Below are positions 14,472-21,076 of a stretch of DNA of 21,076 nt, piece by piece (position 1 is the first letter of the stretch; every line of letters begins with the position of its first letter). The position numbers were made by a program, and so were the translations under genes. Below the pieces are notes generated by a model. That model saw only the letters and a list, made by a program, of their open reading frames with translations, was not told the origin of the DNA and searched no databases. Origin of the DNA: an uncultured Clostridia bacterium (GTDB lineage Bacteria > Bacillota > Clostridia > Oscillospirales > Ruminococcaceae); assembly GCA_946183095.1 (NCBI GenBank), contig CAMHBE010000003.1, positions 1-21,076 on the forward strand, given 5' to 3'.

Positions 14472-16223
14472 ATGAAAAATACCATATATGCGATAAACGG
14501 TCCCGTTATAAAGATACGCGAGACGAAGGATTTCGCCATGCGCGAAATGGTCTATGTGGGAAAAAAGCATCTTATCGGGGAAGTTATCGGCGTAAACGAC
14601 AAGTTTACCACCATTCAGGTATATGAAAATACCGCCGGACTGCGCATAGGCGAGGAAGTGGAAGGCTCCGGCAGCCCCATGAGCGTAACGCTGGGTCCCG
14701 GTATCATCTCAAATATCTTCGACGGTATAGCGCGCCCGCTCACCGATATGCGAAAGACCGACGGCGTGTATGTCACGGAGGGCAGCGATATCCCCACTAT
14801 CGACCCGGAGCGCGTGTTCGATGTGAAAGTGACCGCAAAGCCCGGCGACGAGCTTACCGCGGGGCAGATATACGCACAGTGCCCCGAGACCGAGCTTATC
14901 ACCAACTATGTCATGGTGCCGCCGAACATAGCAAAGTGCAGAGTGACATCTGCCGCCCCCGACGGAAAATACAAGGCGGAAGATACTATAATAAAAGTGG
15001 ATGTGAACGGGGACGAGATACCGCTCACGCTCTGTCAGAAATGGCCGATAAGAACGCCCCGTCCCGTCACCCGCAGAATACCGATAGATACCCCCCTTAT
15101 CACGGGTCAGAGAGTGCTTGACTCGATAGTTCCCGTCGCAAAGGGCGGTACTGCCGCGATACCGGGAGGATTCGGCACCGGCAAGACAATGACCCAGCAC
15201 CAGATAGCTAAGTGGTGCGACGCGGATATAATCGTGTACATAGGCTGCGGCGAGCGCGGCAACGAGATGACGCAGGTGCTCGAAGAATTCGGCGAACTTA
15301 TCGACCCGAAGAGCGGCAAGCACCTCACCGACCGTACCGTGCTGATAGCGAACACGTCAAATATGCCTGTTGCGGCGCGTGAAGCGTCGATATATACGGG
15401 TATCACCATAGCCGAATACTACCGCGACATGGGCTACGATATCGCTATAATGGCGGACTCCACGTCCCGCTGGGCGGAAGCTCTGCGTGAGATATCCGGA
15501 CGTCTCGAAGAGATGCCCGCCGAAGAAGGCTACCCCGCGTACCTGCCCTCCCGTCTCGCGGAATTTTACGAGCGTGCGGGCAATTGCAGCGTACTCTCCG
15601 GCAAGCGCGGGAGCGTCACGATAATCGGCGCGGTATCGCCTGCCGGTTCCGACTTCTCCGAGCCGGTAACGCAGAACACCAAGCGTTTCGTTCGCTGCTT
15701 CATGGCGCTCGACAAGCCGCTGGCGTATGCGCGTCACTATCCCGCGATAAACTGGCTGACCAGCTACTCGGACTACATCCCCGATTTCGAGAGATATTAC
15801 GAGCAGAACGTGGGCGAGGATTTTCTTGCGGTAAGGCAGGAGATAAGCAATATCCTGCTCGAAGAAAACAAGCTCATGGAGATAGTAAAGCTGATAGGTT
15901 CGGACGTTCTTCCCGATGACCAGAAGCTGGTGCTGGAGACTGCAAAGGTGATACGAGTAGGGTTCTTACAGCAGAACGCGTTCCACAAGGACGACACGTT
16001 CGTGCCCATGAGCAAGCAGCTCTCCATGATGCGCACTATCCTGCGGCTTTACCACAAGTCGGAGGAAGCGCTGAAACGCGGTATCGCCGTTGCGGACATC
16101 ATCGCGACGGGGCAGTTCGACAAACTGATAAAGATGAAATACGACATCCCCAACGATAAGCCGGAGATGTTCGATGAATACGACCGCTCGATAGATGAAA
16201 CTATCGGCGCACTCGGAAAGTAA
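14472..16223 (+). CDS. ntpA: V-type ATPase catalytic subunit A
   Basis: 583 residues, full family length. It hydrolyses or synthesises ATP in the A3B3 head. The Walker A motif is GGFGTGKT (232-239), the catalytic glutamate lies in GCGERGNEM (E261), and Walker B plus the following block reads IAIMADSTSRWAEALRE (324-340, D329). The non-homologous insertion that distinguishes A from F-type beta is present between about residues 110 and 185. The start follows AAAGGAAACC. Two residues in the P-loop (GGF rather than the commoner G.FG.GKT preceded by Pro) vary but keep the GxxxxGKT pattern. Confidence 0.97.
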   Translation: MKNTIYAINGPVIKIRETKDFAMREMVYVGKKHLIGEVIGVNDKFTTIQVYENTAGLRIGEEVEGSGSPMSVTLGPGIISNIFDGIARPLTDMRKTDGVYVTEGSDIPTIDPERVFDVKVTAKPGDELTAGQIYAQCPETELITNYVMVPPNIAKCRVTSAAPDGKYKAEDTIIKVDVNGDEIPLTLCQKWPIRTPRPVTRRIPIDTPLITGQRVLDSIVPVAKGGTAAIPGGFGTGKTMTQHQIAKWCDADIIVYIGCGERGNEMTQVLEEFGELIDPKSGKHLTDRTVLIANTSNMPVAAREASIYTGITIAEYYRDMGYDIAIMADSTSRWAEALREISGRLEEMPAEEGYPAYLPSRLAEFYERAGNCSVLSGKRGSVTIIGAVSPAGSDFSEPVTQNTKRFVRCFMALDKPLAYARHYPAINWLTSYSDYIPDFERYYEQNVGEDFLAVRQEISNILLEENKLMEIVKLIGSDVLPDDQKLVLETAKVIRVGFLQQNAFHKDDTFVPMSKQLSMMRTILRLYHKSEEALKRGIAVADIIATGQFDKLIKMKYDIPNDKPEMFDEYDRSIDETIGALGK

Positions 16224-16235
16224 GGGGGCGTTTGC

Positions 16236-17609
16236 ATGAATATCCAGTATTCGGGACTTGCCGATGTAAACGGACCTCTGGTCGCACTCGAAGGGGTCAG
16301 CGGCGTTTCATACGAGGAGATCGCGGAACTGCACCTCGAAGACGGCACAAAGCGCACAGGACGTGTCGTACAAATGGAAGGCGACAAGGTGATACTCCAG
16401 GTGTTTGAGGGAACTTCCGGGCTGTCGCTCGACAATACCCGCACCGTGTTCAAGGGAAAACCGCTGGAGATACCGCTCAGCACCGAGATGCTCGGACGCG
16501 TGTTCAACGGCGCGGGGCAGCCCGCCGACGGTCTTGGCAGCGTTTTTGCGGAGAAGTACGGCGACATCAACGGACGTGCGCTGAACCCGGTGGCGAGAAG
16601 CTACCCGCGAAACTACATACACACGGGCATAAGCTCCATAGACTGCCTTATGACGCTTATCCGCGGACAGAAACTGCCGATATTCTCCGGCTCCGGTCTG
16701 TCCCACAACAAGCTGGCGGTGCAGATAGTAAAACAGGCGCGTATAGCCGACGAGAGCGGTCAGGATTTCGCGATAGTGTTTGCCGCAATGGGCGTGCAGA
16801 ACGACGTTGCGGATTACTTCAAAAGGGAATTTGAGCAGGCGGGCGCGAGCGGCAGAGTCGTCATGTTCCTGAACCTGTCCAATGACCCGATAATCGAGCG
16901 TATCCTGACGCCGAAGTGCGCGCTCACCACTGCGGAATATCTCGCGTTCGAGAAGAATATGCACATTCTCGTCGTTATGACCGATATAACGTCTTATGCC
17001 GAAGCTCTGCGTGAGTTCTCATCGTCAAAGGGGGAGATACCGGGCAGAAAGGGCTATCCGGGTTATCTGTACTCCGACCTTGCGGCAATGTACGAGCGCG
17101 CGGGAGTAATTGACGGCTCCACGGGTTCGGTAACGCAGATACCGATACTGACGATGCCTAACGACGATATCACCCACCCGATACCCGACCTTACGGCGTA
17201 TATCACGGAGGGGCAGATAGTGTTCGACAGGAATCTCGACAGCGAGGGCATATATCCCGGTCTGTCGGTGCTGCTGTCACTGTCGCGACTGATGAAGGAC
17301 GGTATAGGCGAGGGTTACACGAGAGCAGACCACAGCGATGTTGCGAACCAGCTTTTCGCGGCGTATGCAAAGGTGCAGGATGCCCGCTCGCTCGCGTCGG
17401 TCATCGGCGAGGACGAGCTTTCCGAGACAGACAAGAAATATATGCGGTTCGGCAAGGAATTTGAGCAGCGTTTCCTGAAACAGGGTCAGGACGAGAACCG
17501 CAGCATGGATCAGACCCTCGAACTCGCGTGGGATCTTCTCTCCCTCCTGCCGAAGTCCGAACTCGACAGAATGAACGCAAAGCTGATAGATGAGCATTAC
17601 AGAGGGTGA
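16236..17609 (+). CDS. ntpB: V-type ATPase regulatory subunit B
   Basis: 457 residues, normal length. The non-catalytic partner of A in the hexameric head. As expected it has no true Walker A: the place is taken by [16 protein letters not shown]. The family block [16 protein letters not shown] and the ITQ-like [21 protein letters not shown] segment are clear. It begins 12 nt after the stop of ntpA with AAGGGGGCG as ribosome site. Its stop TGA (17607-17609) coincides with the beginning of a 28-bp tandem repeat. Confidence 0.97.
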   Translation: MNIQYSGLADVNGPLVALEGVSGVSYEEIAELHLEDGTKRTGRVVQMEGDKVILQVFEGTSGLSLDNTRTVFKGKPLEIPLSTEMLGRVFNGAGQPADGLGSVFAEKYGDINGRALNPVARSYPRNYIHTGISSIDCLMTLIRGQKLPIFSGSGLSHNKLAVQIVKQARIADESGQDFAIVFAAMGVQNDVADYFKREFEQAGASGRVVMFLNLSNDPIIERILTPKCALTTAEYLAFEKNMHILVVMTDITSYAEALREFSSSKGEIPGRKGYPGYLYSDLAAMYERAGVIDGSTGSVTQIPILTMPNDDITHPIPDLTAYITEGQIVFDRNLDSEGIYPGLSVLLSLSRLMKDGIGEGYTRADHSDVANQLFAAYAKVQDARSLASVIGEDELSETDKKYMRFGKEFEQRFLKQGQDENRSMDQTLELAWDLLSLLPKSELDRMNAKLIDEHYRG

Positions 17610-17685
17610 GAGATTCGCCGCCGCTTGAGAGTTCGGAGAGATTCGCTGCCGCTTGAGAGTTCGGAGAGGTCGCTGCCGCTTGAGA
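17608..17685 (+). repeat. 28-bp tandem repeat, about 2.8 units, at the ntpB stop
   Basis: Units at 17608-17635 and 17636-17663 are identical except for one C/T, and a third unit with a 1-nt deletion runs from 17664 to about 17685. The core is CGCTGCCGCTTGAGA. The same core, CGCTGACGCTTTAGA, is the single head module of intergenic element copy 2, so this is an expansion of the element's head. Confidence 0.85.
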
Positions 17686-17790
17686 TTTTTTCGCCTACGC
17701 GGCGGGCGGGGCACTCGGTGCCCGGGCGTTTTCGCCGCCGGAACTAGTTCAAAAAATAAGGAAGTGCTGTGCGGCGGCGCTCGATGCACA
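17664..17790 (+). repeat. Intergenic repeat element, copy 3 (divergent sequence, same architecture)
   Basis: The order of modules matches copies 1 and 2: GAGAGGTCGCTGCCGCTTGAGA head, TTTTCGCCTACGCGGCGGGCG, a triloop hairpin GGGCAC-TCG-GTGCCC (17709-17723), CGCCGCCGGAACT, then AATAAGGAA and a GCGGCGGCGCTCGATG tail. Conserved modules are close to copy 2 while the hairpin stem differs completely. The remainder of the 332-nt gap (17790-17925) is AT-rich with no gene; an ACTATA-AC-TATAGT dyad lies at 17841-17854. Confidence 0.75.
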
Positions 17791-17941
17791 CAGTTTTATT
17801 TATATGAAACAGTGCGCCCGACGCAATGTTTTATCGCAAAACTATAACTATAGTGTGGATGCTTTGAGTGTATTTTGCTCACTATCTGCATTCTATGAAA
17901 ATTTTTGTCCTTATATTTCGCTCATGTGAGGAGTTGACACA

Positions 17942-18592
17942 ATGGCGCAGCAGGTCTTTGCAACCAAAGGAAATCTGATAAACGCGAAACATTCACTCAA
18001 ACAGGCGCAGCTCGGCTATGAGCTAATGGACCGCAAGCGCAATATCCTGATACGCGAAATGGTCATGCTCACCGATAAGGCGAAAGAGCTCAGCAGCGGG
18101 CTCGAACAGACATTCGCGGACGCTTATATGGCATTGCAGAACGCAAATGTCATTGACGGGGTGCTTACCGAAAAGACGCTGAGTATGCCCGTTGATACCT
18201 CCGTTTCCATAAGCTACCGCAGCGTCATGGGCATAGAGCTCCCGGAAGTTTCGGGCGGTGACGGCACACCCGAACTGTGCTACAGCATAGCAGATACGGA
18301 CTCCAGCTTCGATAAGGCTTACGCGGGATTTATGAAAGCCAAAATGACAGGGCTGATGCTCGCTGAGATAGAGAACAGCGTTTACAGGCTTTCCGTCGCT
18401 ATCCGGAAATCGCAGAAACGCGCGAATGCACTCAAAAATATCCTTATCCCCATGTACCGCGAACAGGTCAAGTTCATTTCGGAAGCCCTCGAAGAAAAAG
18501 AGAAGTTGCTCCAGTTGAAGAAGCTCCTAAAAAAGCAACAAAAGCCAAGAAAGAAACAGCTTAAATTTTTCAAAACTATTGACTTTTGCTGA
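17942..18592 (+). CDS. ntpD: V-type ATPase subunit D (central shaft), C-terminal frame probably shifted
   Basis: 216 residues in the open frame. Subunit D is the antiparallel coiled-coil shaft that rotates inside A3B3. The N-terminal TKGNLINAKHSLKQAQLGYELMDRKRN-type helix and the C-terminal KSQKRANALKNILIP block are classic. The start has GAGGAG 9 nt upstream. From about nt 18500 the frame gives an unusual basic tail ending LKFFKTIDFC and its stop lies inside the promoter of the next gene. The -1 frame instead reads EVAPVEEAPKKATKAKKETA and stops at 18562-18564, ahead of the promoter. A missing base near GAGAAG (about 18500-18505), a sequencing error or slippage at the A run would explain this. 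The functional core is unaffected. The gap to ntpB is filled by repeat DNA rather than the usual tight spacing. Confidence 0.88.
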   Translation: MAQQVFATKGNLINAKHSLKQAQLGYELMDRKRNILIREMVMLTDKAKELSSGLEQTFADAYMALQNANVIDGVLTEKTLSMPVDTSVSISYRSVMGIELPEVSGGDGTPELCYSIADTDSSFDKAYAGFMKAKMTGLMLAEIENSVYRLSVAIRKSQKRANALKNILIPMYREQVKFISEALEEKEKLLQLKKLLKKQQKPRKKQLKFFKTIDFC

Positions 18593-18607
18593 AAAAAAGG
18601 TTATAAT
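18579..18607 (+). promoter_or_regulatory. Promoter of the surface-protein gene
   Basis: TTGACT (18579-18584), 17-nt spacer, perfect TATAAT (18602-18607). The -35 box overlaps the last codons of the open ntpD frame. No terminator is seen between ntpD and this promoter, so some ATPase transcripts may read through. Confidence 0.85.
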
Positions 18608-18700
18608 AATTTTTGGGTCAACAGTGCATTGTGATGCTGTCAGGCTCCCTTGCACACAACTTTTATGTATTTGCAAATCAATTATCAGGAGGAAATCATT

Positions 18701-19549
18701 ATGAATTTCAAGAAAACACTTGCAGCTGTCGCAGCTACCTGCGTCGCAGCTGCCGCTGTATCCGTTTCGGCAAGCGCAGCTCTCACAGTTGTGTCCGATC
18801 CTAACCCCGCTCTTACGTCCAGCACAAGTATGTGGATGGAAAAGATCTATGTTCCCCAGGAAAATATCGACTTCGGTATTGACTGCCTGAACATGGGCTC
18901 CGTAAAGTTCACATTCACTCCCGAATCCCCCGAGGATTTTGAAGGTGCAACAGGCGGCGGCGTTGTTATCTCCAGCGGTCCTGTACTCAGCACAGATCAC
19001 AACTGGGCTTCCTCAAACTTCTGGGGCGTTTATGACGAAGAGCATGAGATCTACGGCAGAGAAAGCGAAGTTGACGAAGCTAACCCCATCGCTATCCAGA
19101 ACGAAGGCGACTATATCTACAGCCTCACAGTAAACGTTGATGACTCCAACTGCGTTCTCGAAGATTCCTATGCAGATCCGAGCGCTTATGTACAGATCGC
19201 GTTCCAGGAATGGGGTCAGGAAGTGTTCACGGATATCAAGGTGCTCAGCCTTGAGATATTTGACAAGAGCGGCAACCTTATGATAAAGTTCGACGAGAAG
19301 GGCAACCCCGTTGACGCTTCCACAGCAGCAGCTCCCGCAGAAGATGCGGCTCCGGCAGAGGAAGCTCCCGCAGAAGAAGCAGCTCCCGCAGAGGAAGCAG
19401 CTCCGGCTCCCACAACAGGCGATGTTGCAGCAGCTACAGACAGCTCTAAGGGTTCCCCCGACACCGGTATCGGTGATGTTGCGGCAGTAGCAGGTATCGC
19501 AATTGCAGCAGCAGGCGCTCTCATCGTAGTTGCAAAGAAGAGAAAGTAA
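18701..19549 (+). CDS. Secreted cell-surface protein with C-terminal SPDTG/membrane/KKRK anchor
   Basis: 282 residues from the ATG at 18701, which follows CAGGAGGAAA; an upstream in-frame ATG at 18650 has no ribosome site. A signal peptide (MNFKK then Ala-rich core, likely cleaved after VSASA, about residue 26) is followed by a domain of about 170 residues of beta-sandwich character (many Trp, Tyr, Asp, Gly; FWGVYDEEHEIYG, YVQIAFQEWGQEVF) that I cannot name; a carbohydrate-binding role is possible but unproven. Then comes a Pro/Ala/Glu linker (APAEEAAPAEEAAP), SPDTG, a 20-residue hydrophobic segment and KKRK, the layout of a sortase-type sorting signal with Ser in place of Leu. Own promoter and terminator make it monocistronic. 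Codon use (GCA, GCT, more TTC, AAG) looks optimised compared with neighbours, suggesting high expression. Confidence 0.85.
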   Translation: MNFKKTLAAVAATCVAAAAVSVSASAALTVVSDPNPALTSSTSMWMEKIYVPQENIDFGIDCLNMGSVKFTFTPESPEDFEGATGGGVVISSGPVLSTDHNWASSNFWGVYDEEHEIYGRESEVDEANPIAIQNEGDYIYSLTVNVDDSNCVLEDSYADPSAYVQIAFQEWGQEVFTDIKVLSLEIFDKSGNLMIKFDEKGNPVDASTAAAPAEDAAPAEEAPAEEAAPAEEAAPAPTTGDVAAATDSSKGSPDTGIGDVAAVAGIAIAAAGALIVVAKKRK

Positions 19550-19572
19550 GCATCGGAAAACACTGCAATAAC

Positions 19573-19606
19573 AAAGACCGTCTCCTATGTGGGGACGGTC
19601 TTTTAT
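19573..19606. terminator. Strong terminator between convergent genes
   Basis: AAAGACCGTCTCC (19573-19585) pairs with GGGGACGGTCTTT over 13 positions with one G-T pair, loop TATGT, followed by TTTTAT. The flanking A run also gives a T-rich tail on the minus strand, so it can serve the small minus-strand gene that ends at 19606. Confidence 0.92.
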
Positions 19607-19809
19607 CATATAATGACATCGCTGCCGAGACACGCCATGTTGCGGACGTAACTTCGGAGCTCGGCGCGGGAGTGCATATCACGGCTGCGGTCGATGATCT
19701 CACGCTGGCGCTCCGACGACAGCTCGGCAAAGTATTTCAGCGCACTTGTATTCTCCGCAAGAGCGTATCCCAGCCCGAGCGGTATCCGGGGCTTTTCGCC
19801 GCTGTACAT
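19606..19809 (-). CDS. Small conserved-type hypothetical protein
   Basis: 67 residues. The sequence begins MYSGEKPRIPLGLGYALAEN and continues ALKYFAELSSERQREIIDRS and HSRAELRSYVRNMA, a compact helical protein with an IPLG(L/F)G..LA.N..A...F..L....Q..I......HS..E....V pattern that I recall from other short Bacillota hypotheticals; I know no function for it. AAAGGTG lies at good distance from the ATG. It has no signal peptide or membrane segment, so it should be cytoplasmic. The stop lies beside the bidirectional terminator. No clear promoter was found upstream on this strand. Confidence 0.7.
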   Translation of the reverse strand: MYSGEKPRIPLGLGYALAENTSALKYFAELSSERQREIIDRSRDMHSRAELRSYVRNMACLGSDVII

Positions 19810-19925
19810 ACAGTCACACCTTTCGGGTAATATTGCAGCGTTTTCGCATATTGCATACGATGTGTACGAAATGACACATAGACGCTGTTTACCATATTAT
19901 CCGAAAAAATACGCGGAATATACAG

Positions 19926-19966
19926 CGACCGTCTCCGGCAATTTGCGGAAACGGTCGATTTTTTTA
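19926..19966. terminator. Terminator hairpin beyond the membrane-protein gene
   Basis: CGACCGTCTCCG (19926-19937) pairs with CGGAAACGGTCG (19946-19957), one mismatch. The T tract (ATTTTTTTA) follows on the plus strand, where no gene is seen; on the minus strand the hairpin directly follows the stop of the membrane-protein gene but its tail is not T-rich. Confidence 0.6.
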
Positions 19967-20833
19967 TGCGGTTTCTGTCTCTTTGGTCTTTTTCTTCTTC
20001 GGGCTTTCATCATCGTCCGCAAGCGGGACGATATCTTTCGTCTTTTTCGTGCAGAACACGATAACGAGGAACGCCGCCGACATAACGGCTGTTGCCGCAG
20101 CATCACAGTTGATATTGCTCATGCCCGCCGTGACACTGCCGCCGAAGGCATAGGCGAGAAGTTTCGGGATAACGTGAGTGCAGGAGGTGATAAACGCTAA
20201 CCCCGCCGTTACGATCTCCCTTGTTCGGGATTTTTTCGTTTCGCTGCGGGAGTAGAACCGTGACACCGACGCTGCGAACGCTGTAGCAAACACATACGCG
20301 ATCAGCGTTATAAGATTGTCGGAATGATTTATAATGGTGAGGTCGGAGCCAAACAGGTTCATGGTGCGCAGGAGCATATACACCGCGCAGAGTAATTTCA
20401 GATGCCCCGTATATGCGGGCGGAACGATATGACCGAGCTGCGCAAAACCCGATACGATGAAAGCTGCCGCCGCAACTATCATACCGATCGACTGTACCGT
20501 GAACGTTTCCTCAAACACCGGTATCAGTATAAGACCGCCGCCTATGACTTCCGAAAATCCGAGAACTCTGGTGGCATTGGTGCCCATGCCGTCGGACGAT
20601 ACCGAAAACGCCGTATTATCCTTTTTCTTCGCAAATACCGCGGCTGCAACGAAAACTGCCGCCATGACCGCCATGAGAATGTATATCAGCAGTCCGCCTG
20701 TCTCCGCACCTTCAAGATAATACCCCGTACTGAAGTCCATAAGGCTCATATACTGGAAAAAACGCACTGCCGACAGCACTGCCGCCGCTGCCGCAAGACA
20801 CAGCAGCATTATTTTTGTAGTTGTCTGTTTCAT
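19964..20833 (-). CDS. Polytopic membrane protein of unknown function
   Basis: 289 residues with about seven to eight predicted membrane helices (roughly 8-26, 47-68, 90-107, 113-132, 144-161, 171-190, 208-226 and 238-258), preceded by a short basic N-terminus and ending in a cytoplasmic charged tail (DDDESPKKKKTKETE). No catalytic or transporter motif that I recognise is present; small residues and few charges in the helices suggest an integral membrane protein rather than an exported one. The start has AAGGGGAAAG upstream and a consensus promoter. It is divergent from the partial gene at the right edge and appears monocistronic. The function is unassigned. Confidence 0.75.
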   Translation of the reverse strand: MKQTTTKIMLLCLAAAAAVLSAVRFFQYMSLMDFSTGYYLEGAETGGLLIYILMAVMAAVFVAAAVFAKKKDNTAFSVSSDGMGTNATRVLGFSEVIGGGLILIPVFEETFTVQSIGMIVAAAAFIVSGFAQLGHIVPPAYTGHLKLLCAVYMLLRTMNLFGSDLTIINHSDNLITLIAYVFATAFAASVSRFYSRSETKKSRTREIVTAGLAFITSCTHVIPKLLAYAFGGSVTAGMSNINCDAAATAVMSAAFLVIVFCTKKTKDIVPLADDDESPKKKKTKETETA

Positions 20834-20886
20834 AACTTTCCCCTTTTCGGAAGCTGCACCGGCAGCCGCCTAAAATAACTCTTTAT

Positions 20887-20915
20887 ATTATAGTATATTT
20901 TCTCCGCAAAGTCAA
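20887..20915 (-). promoter_or_regulatory. Promoter of the membrane-protein gene
   Basis: On the minus strand TTGACT (20915-20910), 17-nt spacer, TATAAT (20892-20887). The predicted leader is about 45 nt to the ATG at 20833. Confidence 0.8.
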
Positions 20916-20920
20916 TATAA

Positions 20921-20961
20921 TTGAACAGAGTTTTTAAGTATCGAACACAGAATTTTAAGGA
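20921..20961 (+). repeat. Imperfect 20-bp direct repeat in the leader of the last gene
   Basis: TTGAACAGAGTTTTTAAGTA (20921-20940) is followed at once by TCGAACACAGAATTTTAAGG (20941-20960). Fourteen or more positions agree. It lies just upstream of the start at 20972 and could be a tandem protein site or a local duplication. Confidence 0.45.
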
Positions 20962-20971
20962 TGATGCAAAA

Positions 20972-21076
20972 ATGAAAGATATCGCAATAATAATGATAGT
21001 GTTCGCGCTGGTGATATTCGGACTGCCGCTTGCGGCAAACGCGATCGCAAAGCAGGACGAACCTTTCGTGGGAACT
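20972..21076 (+). CDS. Exported or membrane protein, N-terminal 35 codons; cut by window end
   Basis: The frame from ATG 20972 is open to the last base. The residues read MKDIAIIMIVFALVIFGLPL then AANAIAKQDEPFVGT: a short start, a hydrophobic core of about 17 residues and an Ala-rich ANA site, so either a cleaved signal peptide or a signal anchor. The ribosome site is AAGGATG, about 11 nt upstream. The ATG at 20961 is out of use because its frame stops after four codons. Nothing can be said about function from so few residues. Confidence 0.55.
   Translation, partial: MKDIAIIMIVFALVIFGLPLAANAIAKQDEPFVGT

Noticed and set aside
17608..17685. Possible CRISPR-like repeats of 28 bp
   Set aside because: The units abut with no spacers and match the head module of an intergenic element; no cas genes are present.
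17790..17930. A possible promoter or small gene between the third repeat and ntpD
   Set aside because: The stretch is AT-rich with a short dyad but no paired -35/-10 of good quality and no frame with a ribosome site other than ntpD itself.
1..21076. tRNA, rRNA, riboswitches, insertion sequences or prophage genes
   Set aside because: No cloverleaf, rRNA segment, recognisable aptamer, transposase or integrase was seen on either strand.

Overview
The window looks like chromosome of an anaerobic Gram-positive bacterium of the Bacillota, most likely a Ruminococcus-type member of the Clostridia. This rests on a V/A-type rotary ATPase operon of the bacterial-archaeal kind, a MazF/NdoA-type toxin very close in sequence to the Bacillota EndoA family, an alanine-rich surface protein ending in an SPDTG sorting-like signal, GGAGG-type ribosome sites, canonical TTGACN-N16/17-TATAAT promoters and heavy use of ATA for isoleucine. 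No database search was possible, so the genus is an inference.

Layout. Positions 1-975 hold the C-terminal part of a flotillin-family protein (+). It converges on a two-gene minus-strand module (1527-6642): a degenerate SNF2-like helicase protein followed 1 nt later by a 1047-residue protein with a sacsin/NOV-like GHKL ATPase domain. Between the convergent genes (976-1526) lies a large inverted repeat made of two copies of an unrecognised intergenic element around a terminator. Next come mscL (mechanosensitive channel) and an SGNH-hydrolase lipoprotein (both minus), then a divergent mazF-like toxin gene without an adjacent antitoxin.

Positions 9440-18592 are a nine-gene V-type ATPase operon in the order G/H-like stalk, C, I, K, F, E, A, B, D, driven by a strong promoter (TTGACA-N17-TATTAT). 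A and B form the catalytic hexamer; D, F and C form the central rotor and its collar; K is the membrane ring; I is the stator membrane subunit; E and the small G/H-like coiled coil are the peripheral stalks. A third copy of the intergenic element, with a 28-bp tandem expansion at its head, separates B from D. The D reading frame appears to be shifted near its 3' end and runs into the promoter of the next gene.

The right end holds a secreted cell-surface protein (+), a small conserved-looking hypothetical (-), a polytopic membrane protein (-) and the first 35 codons of an exported or membrane protein (+).

The most interesting points are the GHKL plus SNF2-like pair, which has the look of an undescribed ATPase module; the modular hairpin-bearing element, found three times, each time in sense orientation at the 3' end of a gene and in two cases supplying the last codons of the protein; and the frame disruption at the end of subunit D.
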